Assembly: GCF_026151205.1 (NCBI RefSeq)
Contig: NC_087084.1
Span: 5,885,538 to 5,945,537, forward strand
From: Bolinopsis microptera
Taxonomy: Eukaryota > Ctenophora > Tentaculata > Lobata > Bolinopsidae
DNA length: 60,000 nucleotides
Direction: 5' to 3'
Part shown: in pieces, positions 43,315 through 57,065 of the stretch
Layout of the letters: every line of letters begins with the position of its first letter
How positions within the stretch are numbered: the stretch's first letter is position 1
Translations under genes and position numbers: made by a program
Notes under the pieces: generated by a model
Told to the model about the DNA's origin: nothing
The model's input: the letters and a program-made list of their open reading frames with translations, nothing else
Databases searched by the model: none

Positions 43315-43379
43315 AAGGGGGGGGGGGGGGGGGGGGGCCGGGGGGGAGTTCAGCCTGAACCTCCCCCCCCCCCCCCCTT
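43315..43379. repeat. G-run / C-run hairpin
   Basis: G21, CC, G7, then agttcagcctgaacct and C15. The G and C runs can pair around the complementary agttcag/ctgaacc stem. An unusual mirror of homopolymers that may also be prone to sequencing error. Confidence 0.85.
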
Positions 43380-43967
43380 GAGACTCTTACAGTAAAACTG
43401 TTTGTATCTGTTGGTAAGTCACGTGTTAGTTCAAGTGAAAGGATCCACGCATGCTTTAACTGGTTTTTAAGCACGAGGATTCCCCGAAAGAATGACGGAT
43501 TTGGCACTTTTAGTTTCCGGTTGTTCGGGATTAATTCATTAGTAACGATTAAATTAATCATCTTATTCGTTCAAAGGGTAAAGTAACCTCCGTTAAATTC
43601 AATATTTTACTCTTTCCGTGATCGCTATTTATTTACTCTTATCATGAAGTCGTTACATTACCGTACAACGGAAACCTTGTAGACTTCTAGCCCAAAATTC
43701 CCGAAAGAACCCTTTCGAATCCCGACAAATTCTTGCATGGAACAGTCAGAGCTTTACGTAGTTGCCGAGGAGTAAATTGGGCAGGCCGAAGAGAGAAGCT
43801 GGATAATCGCCTACAAATTACATGATTGATAATTTTGAGTGTAATACGTAATGTTGCTGAGCTTGTAATGCCTTCTCTTTTATATATTATCTCAGTGTTG
43901 ATGACTTGTTTGTTGTTTGGTCGACTGTATTAGTTTAGGATCGCCGGACGTTTAGGCAAGGTGTTAG

Positions 43968-43998
<31 letters not shown>

Positions 43999-44071
43999 TC
44001 TTCAGCTAAGTTCATCGCAACTATATATAGGGACACATCATGACGTTGCGATGAACTTAGCTGAAGAGCAT
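43968..44071. repeat. (TA)n microsatellite abutting a 27-bp perfect inverted repeat
   Basis: (TA)14 at 43968-43996 runs into atgctcttcagctaagttca plus tcgcaac (43995-44021), which is repeated inverted and perfectly at 44045-44071 after a 23-nt loop. A strong cruciform or hairpin candidate, MITE-like in appearance. Confidence 0.9.
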
Positions 44072-44295
44072 GCTTTGTTTACAATATGAAACGTTATTTT
44101 AGAGATAAGGATTAAATCTGCAGGTATACGTAACTAACTCAATCGCTCCGATTTCGGGCCCAACTTGTCCAGGGACACTCCGGGGCCTGTCCCCATCAGA
44201 TCATCATAAGTCAGAGCCTACCTGATCCATCGGATGTGATCATGACTCTTCCTCTACTGATCAGATTATCTGTGAAATTGTATGTACTTTAGTTG

Positions 44296-44420
44296 GCGGT
44301 AATGTGGGACTACCAGCCCCGCGGTAATGTGGGACTACCAGCCCCGCGGTAATGTGGGACTACCAGCCCCGCGGTAATGTGGGACTACCAGCCCCGCGGT
44401 AATGTGGGACTACCAGCCCC
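44296..44420. repeat. 25-bp minisatellite, exactly 5 identical units
   Basis: Unit gcggtaatgtgggactacca plus gcccc. All five copies look identical, suggesting a recent expansion. Confidence 0.95.
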
Positions 44421-45430
44421 ACTTTCTTCTCAGATCGAGCTACACAAATAAACAGGTCTGCTATCTATAATCTATATCTAACTACACACACCTGCTGTAA
44501 TCTATATTCTATATCTATCTACGATTCTACACAGTGGTTGTGTTATGTGTGATGTGTGTTGTGTTATGTGTGTTGTGTTATGAAGCTGATGCGTTTACCT
44601 GTAATTATACCAGATTATACTGATACACGTAGAACAGGGGTTAACAGTTAACACTGGACCTAATAACACTGGGGCTGGTACCCTGTTCGTTAGTCGTGTG
44701 TACGAGACTGGAACTGACACTGTAACCGGGACTGTGTAGCCTCCCCACCTTCATCACACTGTGTCCATTTTATTACCAAGGTGTATAACAGGGCTAACAA
44801 GTGCTAGATAAGGGGCTGGCTGGCAAGATACCAGGGGCCCTGAAGACTAATCAAATTGAGATCATCTTATCTGATTGCTCGCCCTGACCTCATCAATCTT
44901 GTTGTGTTTAGTGATCCGCCCTAGCACTTGCAGGGAAGTTAGGTGTAGCGAACTGAATTAGACTTTAATGTAGGGGTGCAAATACAGGCCTTATATAGTG
45001 CGATTAGTGGCACGATTAGTGGACTGATGTTTCTTTTTTCTTCGGAAAATGATCTCCTCTAAACTTGTAACTTTCTAAATGTTTCTTAATGTGGGACAAA
45101 TTATCCTCTCAGTGGAGAAGTCAGATTCGCTCCACTGATTAACTACTAAATAGGTTGAACTGAGTTGGACTGGACTATGATTACCCGAGTTGAACTGAGT
45201 TGGACTGGGTTGTAAGTTGTAATCACATGGGTCGCACAAGGTCGAACTGGGTTAAATTGGCCTGTAATTAACAGGGTTGGACAGTACAGGGCTGGACAGT
45301 ACTGTAATTAATTGCCATCTAATACCCCGGCAGTGCAGCTGTAACTTGGGAAGCTGTTCATTATACCCACCAGCTACCTTCGTGCTGCTTTTAGCCGGGC
45401 TCCAACTATCAGGAATTACAGCTCGTCTCT
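44421..45430. other. No gene supported
   Basis: A GT-rich simple stretch lies at about 44535-44580. Degenerate repeats of gttgaactgagttggactgg occur at about 45155-45210. No protein motif. Confidence 0.4.
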
Positions 45431-45625
45431 ACTCCAATCAGGGGCCTTATATGGTGGTCACGTGCTTTGTACTCCAATCAAAATAGCTACACGTCGTGAC
45501 CCTCGCCCATTCATTGACGTTACTGATCAACCTCGACCAATCAGCAGCTGTGATTCGTTGGACTCTTGCCAATCTATATATGGACAGTACTTGCAAGTAA
45601 ATTAGTCGCACATCAGTATTCAGTG
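45430..45625 (+). promoter_or_regulatory. Candidate core promoter: four CCAAT boxes, TATA box, initiator
   Basis: CCAAT occurs at 45434, 45474, 45537 and 45569. A TATATAT box lies at 45575-45581. About 30 bp further is cacatcagtattcagt with an initiator-like TCAGTATT (about 45613). A CACGTG sits at 45459-45464. The order and spacing are those of a Pol II promoter. No coding exon is recognised directly downstream. Confidence 0.4.
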
Positions 45626-47012
45626 CAGTAGTGGTTGCGTGCGAACTGTAGTAACGAGTAGCCCAACAGTTTGACTGTTTGAGTGATAATGATAACTTAA
45701 CTTGGCTTCTTGGTCGTCTCTTGCGGTGTATGCGTGGTTTGTTATCGTGCCGGCCCAATTAAATCTTACTCGTCACTTACTGTCTCTCTCTCCAATCACG
45801 GTCTGATTAGCATATTACTGCTGGTTATTGATATTGAATGGTATTGTTAGTGTTTCACGGCTAGTACCAGGTTTGTGTTATTACTGTTTGTGTTGTTACT
45901 GTTTCACCACTGCTACCGGTTTTTCAGACAGGCTTTGGTAACTGGCACTGGAAGACAAGCCAATTACAAATGCTCGTGAAGCTGATAGCGTCTAATAGAC
46001 ATTTTCTATCGTCTGATGATGATAATTGGTTTATAATGACTTTATAATAGCCTAATGAGTGGCGGGGAGGTTCTGAGTTGTAGTGTAGTAATTGGGATGC
46101 CTTCTTGTGTCTCTATCTGCTAGGTACCCGGCTGATATTGTTTCCTCGCTGTCATGTTTTCTTTTTCTCTTTTTTCTGTTCGTTTTTTAGTAAGCTAAGA
46201 TCTCCGTCCTCTATTCCGTTGTAAAGTCCAGGGTCTTCTGGTATCTAGCCCCCCTAGAACGGTCGTTTTTATTCTTTTTAATTTTGTAATTTTTTCTGAT
46301 TTGCTTAATTGACAGTTCGTTGCTGCAGTTTATGTCTTAAATATTTCTCTCTTTTCATTTTCCTATTACGCTATGTTTGATAAAGTACATCAAAATACAT
46401 TTATTAGCTGACACTGCACCATTGTCAAATATTGGCACAGAAACAGAACTTCCTGGAAATACAATGGCACAATAAATTCCCGCAACATACCAGCAATTAC
46501 CAGGAAACTGTATCTCTGAGCCAAGTTTGACAAAAGTGTCAGTTAGTTCTCTTTCTGACCGGGTATTTCTCATGTTTCATTAGCATTTCCTTCTACCTCT
46601 CACTTTTGAGATTCTAGTAATCTTTCAAGCATTTGGCAACCCCACTACATACAATAACATTAACTAGTACTTTTTATCGAGTTAAAATGTTATAATTTTA
46701 TCATGTTATACTTATAATGTGTTTTAATATTATTATGTTACAATTGAATTGTTTGGACATAGCCCAGAAGAACAAGTAAGAGCCATACTTAATGGAGTGT
46801 GAAGGAAACTAGCAAAACAAAACTTAAGTTGTGCCTTCTTTTTAATTCTTTTAGATCTAAGTTATGTACTAATTTATTCGTTTAGTCTGAACGATTGCTG
46901 CTTTGTTCAAACCTGTTTAATCATATTTATTGTGTTTATGAACTGAAAAATAAACAAATACAATCATCTGCAGTGACGACGAAGTTAACATCTCGTGAAG
47001 TGTCCTTGAACT
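45626..47012. other. No gene supported
   Basis: Noncoding. The end near 46945-46965 (gaaaaataaacaaataca) looks like a retroelement or mRNA 3' tail with an AATAAA-type signal. The minus-strand frame 46573-46355 has no recognisable motif. Confidence 0.35.
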
Positions 47013-47090
47013 AGTAAATACCACAATTTAGTAATTGTAAATACCACCATTTAGTAAATACCACCATTTAGTAAATACCATAATTAAGTA
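47013..47090. repeat. 17-bp tandem repeat, about four units
   Basis: Unit agtaaataccaccattt with small variations (cacaattt, cataatt). Confidence 0.8.
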
Positions 47091-47383
47091 GTATATTTGG
47101 TAATCAGTTATCCTCTTTGTTCATGGCTGCTCCGAGAATAGCAACACAAATGATCACAACAATAATTGAAGTCTTAACTAAAATCATAGTGAAGTCAGTT
47201 GCCACAATTATTGAAGCGTTCTCTACAATTAGACCACGTGCAAATTGGAATGCCCGGAATGATGTAGCTGTCTGGCATTTAGCAACATACACATACTCTC
47301 TCTCTTCGTATCGTTTACTTATCACGTGACTATCCTAATTTCCGCGCACCTTGCCCGGTAACTAGGCAGCAACGTGACCTCTG

Positions 47384-47520
47384 CACGTGTCACGTGACCT
47401 CTGCACGTGTCACGTGACCACCCATCACGTGGTTTCATGACTACACCGCTTGTTTCTGGAGGCATCAGAGATATCGTACGCGTAACTTCCGTGACAGAGT
47501 TGTCACGTTCAGATCACGTG
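47384..47520. promoter_or_regulatory. Cluster of six CACGTG E-boxes
   Basis: CACGTG at 47384, 47391, 47404, 47411, 47426 and 47515. The first four arise from two copies of a 20-bp unit, ctgcacgtgtcacgtgacct. GTCACGTGAC, the CLEAR/USF-type decamer, is present twice. A second small duplication (agatcacgtgacagagttgtcacg-like) follows at 47495-47545. The region is locally GC-richer. Confidence 0.5.
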
Positions 47521-47545
47521 ACAGAGTTGTCACGATCAGATCACA

Positions 47546-48776
47546 GCGTGTGTATATTAACGCGAGTGTGTTTGTACTGATACCTTATCCAGCTCGAAAG
47601 CGCTCGCGGAGGTTTAATTTATATATCGAGAAAGTTTGCGGAGGTTTAATTCTATGAATGTTCACCGAGACCGGCCGAGTGTTGAGGTGCCTGGTCTCAA
47701 TTTAGCGCGGTTAGCTCGTCTGGTAGTCTGATAGAACTTCCTTGATCAATCGCTGCCAGCGTGTGTTGTTTTGTAACCACCTTTCTCTCGGGCAGTGCTC
47801 TGTGGTGCTGTACATTTTTGGCAGTCCTTTTTTTAATTACTAAGATCGATTAATAGTTGTCGGCCTCCCTTAATAGATATTTAATTATGGAAAAGCGCGG
47901 CCTATTTTCTGCAGAAAAAAGAATTAAATCTCCGCTATATGAGCCAGTTTAGATCCTGACCTTTCACTGTTTTTTTGGCAGTTCTTTTCAAATTACAAAG
48001 GTCGATTAATTTGAGGCAAAGTTATGTAATTTGAGATCTCTCGTCAGGTTGTCTGCAATTTTAAATCTTCATGTTATGAGTTAGTTTAAAGTCTGGTCTG
48101 TTTTGGTCTCTTTCTTATCCATTTTGTACTGTAAAATTCTCTAATTCTACTGCCATGCCAAGCTTTCTAGACTGCCCTGTTGTTATAAACGTTTTGACTC
48201 TCATAAAATTTGCATCTGTTTGGAGACTCTCCGGTGAGATTAGACTTGGCTTTTGCTTTCGAGCTGTATAATCCTGGCTTATTATTCCCGCTCCGTTAAC
48301 CGTAATGGGGTTAATACCTTCACCACGAAGGAGATGAGAGATGGCGGGCTCTATTATCCCCCTCTAATTACTGCACAGTTACCGTGCTAGAATCACATAT
48401 AATGTTCCTGTTCAGCAGAGCAGCTGGTAAACTTGCTCCCTAACGACCAAATTGTTACTTTCACTGACCAGCAACATGGAGCTGCCTGCCAAAGGTCATT
48501 TTCCATCCTCTCTCTGCTCTCTCTCTCGATGATTCCCTCTCCACGGTAATTGTCACAGTTTGTTGCAGGTGCATTTACCCGTGCCGTTAAATGTTCCTAA
48601 AAGTGGGGGTAATTATGTAATATGTCCTAACACCACCTGCACAGTGCACCACCTGCCAGCTAAATGTAATGACCGTTAAATAGTGGTGTTTGTCATTGCT
48701 GCACCTCTCTATTAACTTTACACATGATGTGTTCATGTTGTTACTGAGCTGCAAAATGACCTCCACTGACTCTGTT
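47546..48776. other. No gene supported
   Basis: A 22-bp near-repeat (cgcggaggtttaatt at 47607 and 47638) follows the E-box cluster. The rest is noncoding with CT-rich patches (about 48510-48530). Confidence 0.4.
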
Positions 48777-49078
48777 GGTACCTGATAATGGTACCTGAAG
48801 CTGATGTTGATCCCTGATAATGGTACCTGAAGCTGATGTTGATACCTGATAATGGTACCTGATAATGGTACCTGAAGCTGATGTTGATACCTGATAATGG
48901 TACCTGAAGCTGATGTTGATACCTGATGTTGATACCTGATAATGGTACCTGAAGCTGATGTTGATACCTGATAATGGTACCTGAAGCTGATGTTAATACC
49001 TGATAATGGTACCTGAAGATGATGTTGATACCCGATAATGGTACCTGAAGCTGATGTTGATACCTGGCGTTGGTACCT
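48777..49078. repeat. 32-bp minisatellite with shortened units
   Basis: Unit cctgataatggtacctgaag plus ctgatgttgata, about eight to nine copies. Some units are truncated to cctgataatggta or ctgatgttgata, so both halves slip independently. Confidence 0.9.
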
Positions 49079-49477
49079 AACGCTTGCTGGCTCTTATAAG
49101 CGTCAAATTTCGTGATTTACTCAACACAAGTATATAATAGTTGCCCTCAGTGAACCTTATCGCACTTGTAGTTATATTCCTTTTATTGTACCTGTTTTTG
49201 ATGATTCAGGTTACCGGTACCCGAATAAAAATGTCGAGTAGGTTACGGGTAATTTCATTAAATGATATTAATTTAATAAAGATAGTCTCTTCAAATCACA
49301 GTAGTATCAGTTTCGTTTACCGTTCTTTTCAATGAATGGCACGATACTTGCACAAACCGTTAAATTAAAATTTATTAGTCCTGATACTTGGCTGCCTCTA
49401 TTATTGCTGTAAGATTGGTTCCACTATCTTCACGCCTGATACGGGTACTCTGTCTTCTGTCTGGCTCTACTTTCACT

Positions 49478-49816
49478 TACCGCACTTTAAGACCTCTGCT
49501 TTTCCGCCGTGTACCGCACTTTTCCTCCGTGTACCGCACTTTAAGACCTTTACTTTTCCTCCGTGTACCGCACTTTAAGACCTTTACTTTTCCTCCGTGT
49601 ACCGCACTTTAAGACCTTTACTTTTCCTCCGTGTACCGCACTTTAAGACCTTTACTTTTCCTCCGTGTACCGCACTTTAAGACCTTTGCTTTTCCTCCGT
49701 GTCCAGCACTTTAAGACCCCGCACTTTTCCTCCGTGTACCGCACTTTAAGACCTTTGCTTTTCCTCCGTGTCCAGCACTTTAAGACCCCGCACTTTTCCT
49801 CCGTGTACCGCACTTT
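49478..49816. repeat. 34-bp minisatellite, about ten units
   Basis: Unit ttttcctccgtgtaccgcac plus tttaagacctttac. Variants with gtccagcac and gaccccgcac alternate near the right end, forming a two-unit block that is repeated. Confidence 0.92.
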
Positions 49817-51593
49817 ACCGTACTTTTAAAACCCTTGTTTTATAAAACTGGCACCGAGCCAGCCCTCAGTTCCCGACTTTAAACCGAGATCAAGTCTCCC
49901 CGTAAATCTGGCAACAATGACTAGGGTGACAAGGGTGATGGTGTGTGGGAAAGGTATGTTGGCTGTGTGTGTGGAATGTTGGGATTTATGTCCTATACTT
50001 TAGAACTGCTACTCTCTCTCGTTCTCTCTCTCTCTCTCTGTCGTTGTAACTCGAGTTTTGACTTTTGAGACGTTTTTCTCCGTTTGTTCTCATGTTTGTT
50101 GATGTATTGTAAATGTAATGTAGCATTTGTTGGTCGTTTGAATGTTATGCTGTTGCCAAGATACAAAATTCGTGGCCCCAAACTGTTTGGTTCTTGCCCT
50201 TGGAGCTCAAAATAGAATATTTGTCCTCCTCGTCACAAAAAAATTTACATTTGAGTTTTAAAAACTCGAAATAGAAGATCTGTCTTTATCGTTAAAAAGA
50301 TTAATGTCTATCAGTATCACGGAAAATAATGGTAAAATTCCGTTCATATTTAACTACAGATATTTTTCTATACAGTAAAAAAGACTTTCTTTAAAATGTC
50401 TAAAAAGACGCACGGATTCGTTTCCTTTATCGTCAAAATATGCTAATTTTTAAATATATTTAGTGGGATAGATACCCAGCACAACCAAGCTCCGTATTAT
50501 ATCGCACTCTGGAAAGTATGCAAACGTCCGTAACTGTTACTTGACCATACTGTTAGCACTGTTATAATGCTTGGCTACCACCAGGAGTGTCAAAAAAGCA
50601 GTGGTCCGACGCGCTATTTTTGAAAAGAATGTTGGCTCTAATTTGGATTTTTTACATGTTCTACCCCTAATGATATTATGTGCTTCCACCCCTGAACGGT
50701 GAACAATGAATATGTGTTGAAAACCTCGTTATGCTTATGGAGTTGTGTTGGCCAATGCTGTGGAAGTGTTATACTACTTCAATAATTACAATATATTGAC
50801 CAATGTCCGAGCTGGAAATAGTGAACATTAACAAAGAGTGCTGGTGTTCCTATTCCGGATATCTAAGTAATCTGTGTTTCTTGCGCTGAATGTTGAGTCT
50901 GTTATTCAAATATGGCTATTTTTCTTTTGGTTCTGGCAGCACCGGATCAGTATATTCCGAACCTGTGGGCTGTGTATAGTGTATATAGTGTATACTATGT
51001 ATAGTGTATACTGTGTATAGTGTATACTGGCCACAAAATAATTAAACCAGTGAACATTAAATTATAAGATTCTGTTCCACTTCCTCGAGCCTACTAGTTA
51101 AGTAACTTGAAATTTTCTGTAATCAAGCTTACGCAGTTAACTACCGTTAGTTTCTGAGATTTTGAAAACATTTGTGAAAATATTAATTTTATATCTAAGC
51201 AGATTGTTTCCTTGCGTAGGTTGGTTCTGTGGTTTTGAAAACCACAAAAAATTTCACAAATCGCTTGACATCACATCCCAGATCAAATTGAATTTGGAAT
51301 TTTTAGTTAAATACGAGGATCATGTAAACTGGCTTGTGACGTGGGGGTTTGGAAGTAAACTACCCCTTTAACCTTTCCATGATAATTGCATATTATTGTG
51401 AAGGTTTGAAGTCGGTTGATTGTTTCAGTTATTGAGCTATTTCAAGTCACGAGTACTGATCTTCTTATCTCGACTGATTTCTTATCTCGACTTGTGACAG
51501 AAGTTTTGGTATCAACAATACCATTAAAATGACCCCAATTAATATTTTGCTATTTCAAGTCACGAGGAATAATTCGCCGAAATTTATTCTTGG
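49817..51593. other. No gene supported; CT-rich and gtgtata repeats
   Basis: A CT microsatellite lies at about 50012-50040. A gtatagtgtatac-type repeat (about 50975-51028) has short palindromic units. No recognised gene. Confidence 0.4.
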
Positions 51594-51645
51594 ATTTTGA
51601 CATGATTTTGACATGATTTTGACATGATTTTGACATGATTTTGAC
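51594..51645. repeat. 11-bp tandem repeat, about 4.5 units
   Basis: Unit gattttgacat repeated almost perfectly. Confidence 0.9.
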
Positions 51646-51875
51646 GGTCAACAATCCTATCAAAATGACAACAATTATTTTTGAGTTATTTCTATCAGTA
51701 GCGATTTACTGACTTTCTTATCTTGACTAGTTATATATATATATATATACTGATAAGGGGTTTTCGATAAACAGCCCCATTAAAATGACCGCATCAAACT
51801 CACGTACAACAGTACGTGTTATTCAAATCCCCAACTATATCTTGCCCTAGAAAGTTGTGCTCATCAATTTTGTTT

Positions 51876-51925
51876 GAGAACAAATATAAAATCTGTTCCA
51901 CGGAACAGATTTTATGTTTGTTCTC
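51876..51925. repeat. 50-bp near-perfect palindrome
   Basis: The 24-bp arms (gagaacaaatataaaatctg plus ttcc, and the complement at 51902-51925) differ at one base and are separated by only 2 nt. Such a tight palindrome extrudes as a hairpin easily. Not explained by a known element. Confidence 0.9.
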
Positions 51926-52304
51926 AAGACCAACCTACGTTGAGAAAGATAATTTCTGAATGCAACAACTGCTTGCACCCTCCCCTCACCCCTCCCCTCC
52001 CTTTGTCACCGCCTTGCATCAGTTACTGTGTTGTTTTTTGTACTTGAGGGGATATAAGGGGGTAAGTAAGGGGATATTATTATTATTTTTGTGTAGAGAT
52101 CTCTTAAAAAGAGATTTGTATCATAATGTTAATACAGTAACTAACTTTACTAACCAAATTATTGTTATTATAGGTCCCAATGTAATAGGTTAGCGACACA
52201 ACACGGTGCACACTTACTGGAGTAAGGACCTGATATTTCCGGCATTTCTAGCATTCCAGCTAATTTCCACGGAATTGACACTCCGGACATGTATACCTCA
52301 TTCC

Positions 52305-53950
<1,646 letters not shown>

Positions 53951-54663
53951 TTTTAGTTTTATATGCTAATCCTTTGAGTCACTGGCGATGGACAGATTAA
54001 AAATTATCATAATTATTGGCTGCCTTTAAGAAAGATTATTTTCATAAGATTATTCACGTACGAGAAGTAATGTACGAGGCAGCAAAATCCTGAGATCCTC
54101 ACTTAACCAATTTTACAGCGATCACCGATCCCTAGGGTTGCGTGTAACCTGGTGAGTCTCCTCACTTATATCCAGTACCCATGTTATTCGATCTGGGCAT
54201 ATTAACTTGTCCTCCCATGTTCTTATAAGTTGCTCTTTGTCGCTTATAATATTATATATTCAAATAACTCTTTTATAATCGCTTTCATTACTTTTCTTGA
54301 CACGTTATCGTAACGTGTTCAAATTCATATTTGAGGAGTCCTAACTCTCCTCACGTCCAAAAATGGCGGTTCTATCGTCGCTAATATATTATACATGTTC
54401 CAGCACAATATTTCAAATTTTGAGAATTGTGTAACATTTTTGATATCTGGAATGGTTGTAACACAATTTTAATCAATTAGCAAAGAAAATGATCGCAAAA
54501 TGTAGCTGGTTGCTCCTTCATGATTTAACCTACAGACGTTTGAAACCGTTCTTATGTATGTATCGTGAACACCCTGTATTGTATATAATATATTATAATA
54601 ATAATAACTTCTAAATAAGGTAGTTCAAACGAATTGCTGCTTTAAGATTTCCTAATTTTTTAG

Positions 54664-55039
54664 AGTCATGTCCAGCTGGAAACTACAAGAACATTGAGAT
54701 GAACACATGTGAAGAATGTCCTGATAACACGATCAGTTCAGGGGGGGAGCCAAGTGGATATTTGTAGATATTTGGATAATGTCATCCACTTTTTTCGTGA
54801 ATTATCCATTACAATAATCTACAAATATCTACATTTATCTACAAAAAATGTATATCTCAAATATGTGCCCAGAAATTCTACTGAATTTTTGGAGATACAT
54901 GTATAAATTTGTAGAATGTCATCCACTATTTTCGTGGATTATCCATTCTACATTAATCTACAAATATCTACAAATATCCACTTGGCTCCCCCCAGTTCAG
55001 AAGGAGCAGCCTTGTGTACAGCTTGTGAACTTAATATAT
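54664..55039 (+). pseudogene. Cysteine-rich (GCC2/GCC3, ephrin-receptor-like) exon interrupted by a MITE
   Basis: After the acceptor ctaattttttag the frame reads SCPAGNYKNIEMNTCEECPD then NTISS to 54741. It resumes after the MITE at 55001 as EGAALCTACE. The spacing C-P-A-G-x-Y...C-x2-C-P...EGA-x2-C-x2-C is the GCC2_GCC3 module found in Eph-like, SCUBE and many invertebrate adhesion or receptor proteins. The insertion adds 259 bp (251 bp plus the 8-bp duplication), not a multiple of three, so the exon is disrupted. No clear donor follows; the frame stops at 55096-55098. No sister exon was found in the window, so it may be a lone relic, an allele or part of a larger gene with distant exons. Confidence 0.6.
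54742..54992. mobile_element. hAT-like MITE, 251 bp, with 8-bp target duplication
   Basis: Terminal inverted repeats of more than 30 bp start GGGGGGAGCCAAGTGGATAT and end with the exact complement. CAGTTCAG lies on both sides (54734-54741 and 54993-55000). An 8-bp duplication fits hAT. Inside, a unit like tgtcatccact.ttttcgtg, .attatccatt occurs twice (about 54780 and 54918). No coding sequence. Confidence 0.92.
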
Positions 55040-55099
55040 CATTTCTCTTACTTGGAATTCCATCTAGAACTTTCGATATTTCTAGGAACCGGGAATGAA

Positions 55100-56723
55100 A
55101 TCAGTCGGTACTTTAACAGGATAAGGAATATTTGGCTCAAGTTTCGCCCTGTATCAGTGTCATCGTATTTCATCCTAACTGTCGGCTCTCTTTGTAGAAA
55201 ACGTGATGATTTTTTGTTATGAATTTTTTGTTCTTTTCTCCTTTTTTTAGTGTTTTTTACCGGGCAACTGGGACGAAAGATCTGTGCCGGTTTATGAAGA
55301 TAATTGTGGCAGGTGGCTGTAACTGGAAACAAGGTTCCCAATCTGGATATCTTCATCATGTGTACGTGTGCAGTGTGCAAGACTGTACGTGTGCAGTGTG
55401 CACGACTGTACGTGTTATTCCCTCCTACTCCAGCAGACAGTAGGATTGTTCAGTCCTGACTGGTTATAACAAGCCTTCCCCTGTAAATTATGTGTAATAA
55501 CCGTGGGATGTATCATGTACCAACTCTTTCGCAACTCATGAGATTATAGCAGTCCATTCTTCTTTGTCAGTTTCTTACATGGGCCTTAGTTAGCATGAAA
55601 TCAAATTTCCGACGGTGTAATTATATTGTATTATTATATTGAAACTTGTTCTGCTCTAATGTTTAGGAGATAAATTAATAAAAACAATTACATACCTTCT
55701 ATCAAAATATATGATAATAATTCCGTATTGATTATTATAATATTAATTATAATACAGTTTGTGTAAACATATTATTCATTGTTTTGCCCTGAATGGTTAT
55801 TTTACTTGGGTGTGTATAGCTGCTACATGTTCCAAGATGTATAATTGACTGTGTATTTATGCTCTTATCGTGTACTATGTATAATATACATTATACAATC
55901 AAATATTTATAATAATGTATATGCATATAATGCATATATTTTGGTTGATATTCAGTTTAAATTAGCCTGTAAAATGTAAAGCCCCCGCGTGAGCTCCTCT
56001 ACTGCAGTACATCATATTGTACTCCCTCAAATATTTACACAGTCCATATCCCCCAAATATCATCCCAAACAGTCTACATAATCACATAAATGCAGCCTCA
56101 TTTCACAAGTAATACTGTAATACTGGTAAGTGTATAGTTGAGACTGCAGCTGTGTTTCTAACCGCACCACTGAGTGTACACTAGATAGCTGCTTGATCTG
56201 TATCTTTTGTGTTTTAGTAATCACCTTCTAGATCTATCCCTGTACTGCATCTCCAGTGTAACTGATTATATTATACAGTGAATATTTATGTGAATATTTT
56301 CTGCATTTATTCTTAGAACATACACGATAGTAAATATGAGATTTAATAACTCGTCTTAATGCTTCTTTACAGCAGCTTTTCTATTGTGTAAGCTCCAGGG
56401 TCTTACCAGGATATATTATTGTCCCTTCACTACAGTTAATTTATCCCTGAAATCTCCTGAAATCATTCCTTTCCCCCTGAAATTTAATTATTTTCGATTA
56501 ATTCAGGATTCAGTACGACACAATTCTACCAATTCCTCTTAACTTAACGAATTAAGCTTTGTTGTTTAATGAAATTACATGATAACTCGAGCTTGCTCTG
56601 CCGTACACCGCTTTCGTCTTTTGTTCGCTTCCCGTGAGGTGCTGGATCGTTTTGTTTTGTGATTTAGTTTCGCGGTAGAGTATTATGTACATGGAAGCTT
56701 CTGGTAACATTGTGATTTACATT
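55100..56723. other. No gene supported
   Basis: AT-rich noncoding DNA, with a small repeat of gtacgtgtgcagtgtgca.gact at about 55363-55412. No recognised protein. Confidence 0.4.
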
Positions 56724-56825
56724 GTGGTCAGCACTACCATATAAGGTAATGTGTCCAAAGTAGCGATACCATATAAGGTAATGTTTCCATATTAACACTG
56801 CCATATAAAGTATTGTGTCGTGATC
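56724..56825. repeat. 32-bp tandem repeat, 3 units
   Basis: accatataaggtaatgtgtc plus a variable remainder, at about 56736, 56768 and 56799. Confidence 0.75.
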
Positions 56826-57065
56826 AGCATTTCAAAATTTTAATAATGCCGCCTGCTTGCTTCAGCTATGCATCACAAAAGCAATGTTATAAATTGTATA
56901 AAACTGTTTCCATTTCCGGTCAGTTTATTTTATCTTTGCAGTTCTGCACGTCGTTATACAGTTGTGTGCACGTCACGGAGGGATCCAGATCATTCTGCCT
57001 GTTCTCCAATTTATCTGGCTAACTCGGCCCCACCCCGGCCCTGGGCAGGTTTCTAGCAGCCCCGA

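Noticed and set aside
45447-45758. 103-codon minus-strand ORF over the promoter candidate
   Set aside because: No recognisable motif, and it overlaps a better-supported plus-strand promoter layout.
54115-54147. 33-nt exon with good splice sites before the Cys-rich exon
   Set aside because: The only frame compatible with the phase of the exon at 54664 contains a stop.
54734-55000. Introner-type element that adds a precisely spliced intron
   Set aside because: The right side offers an AG acceptor, but no GT lies at the matching left position, so exact removal is not possible with standard sites.
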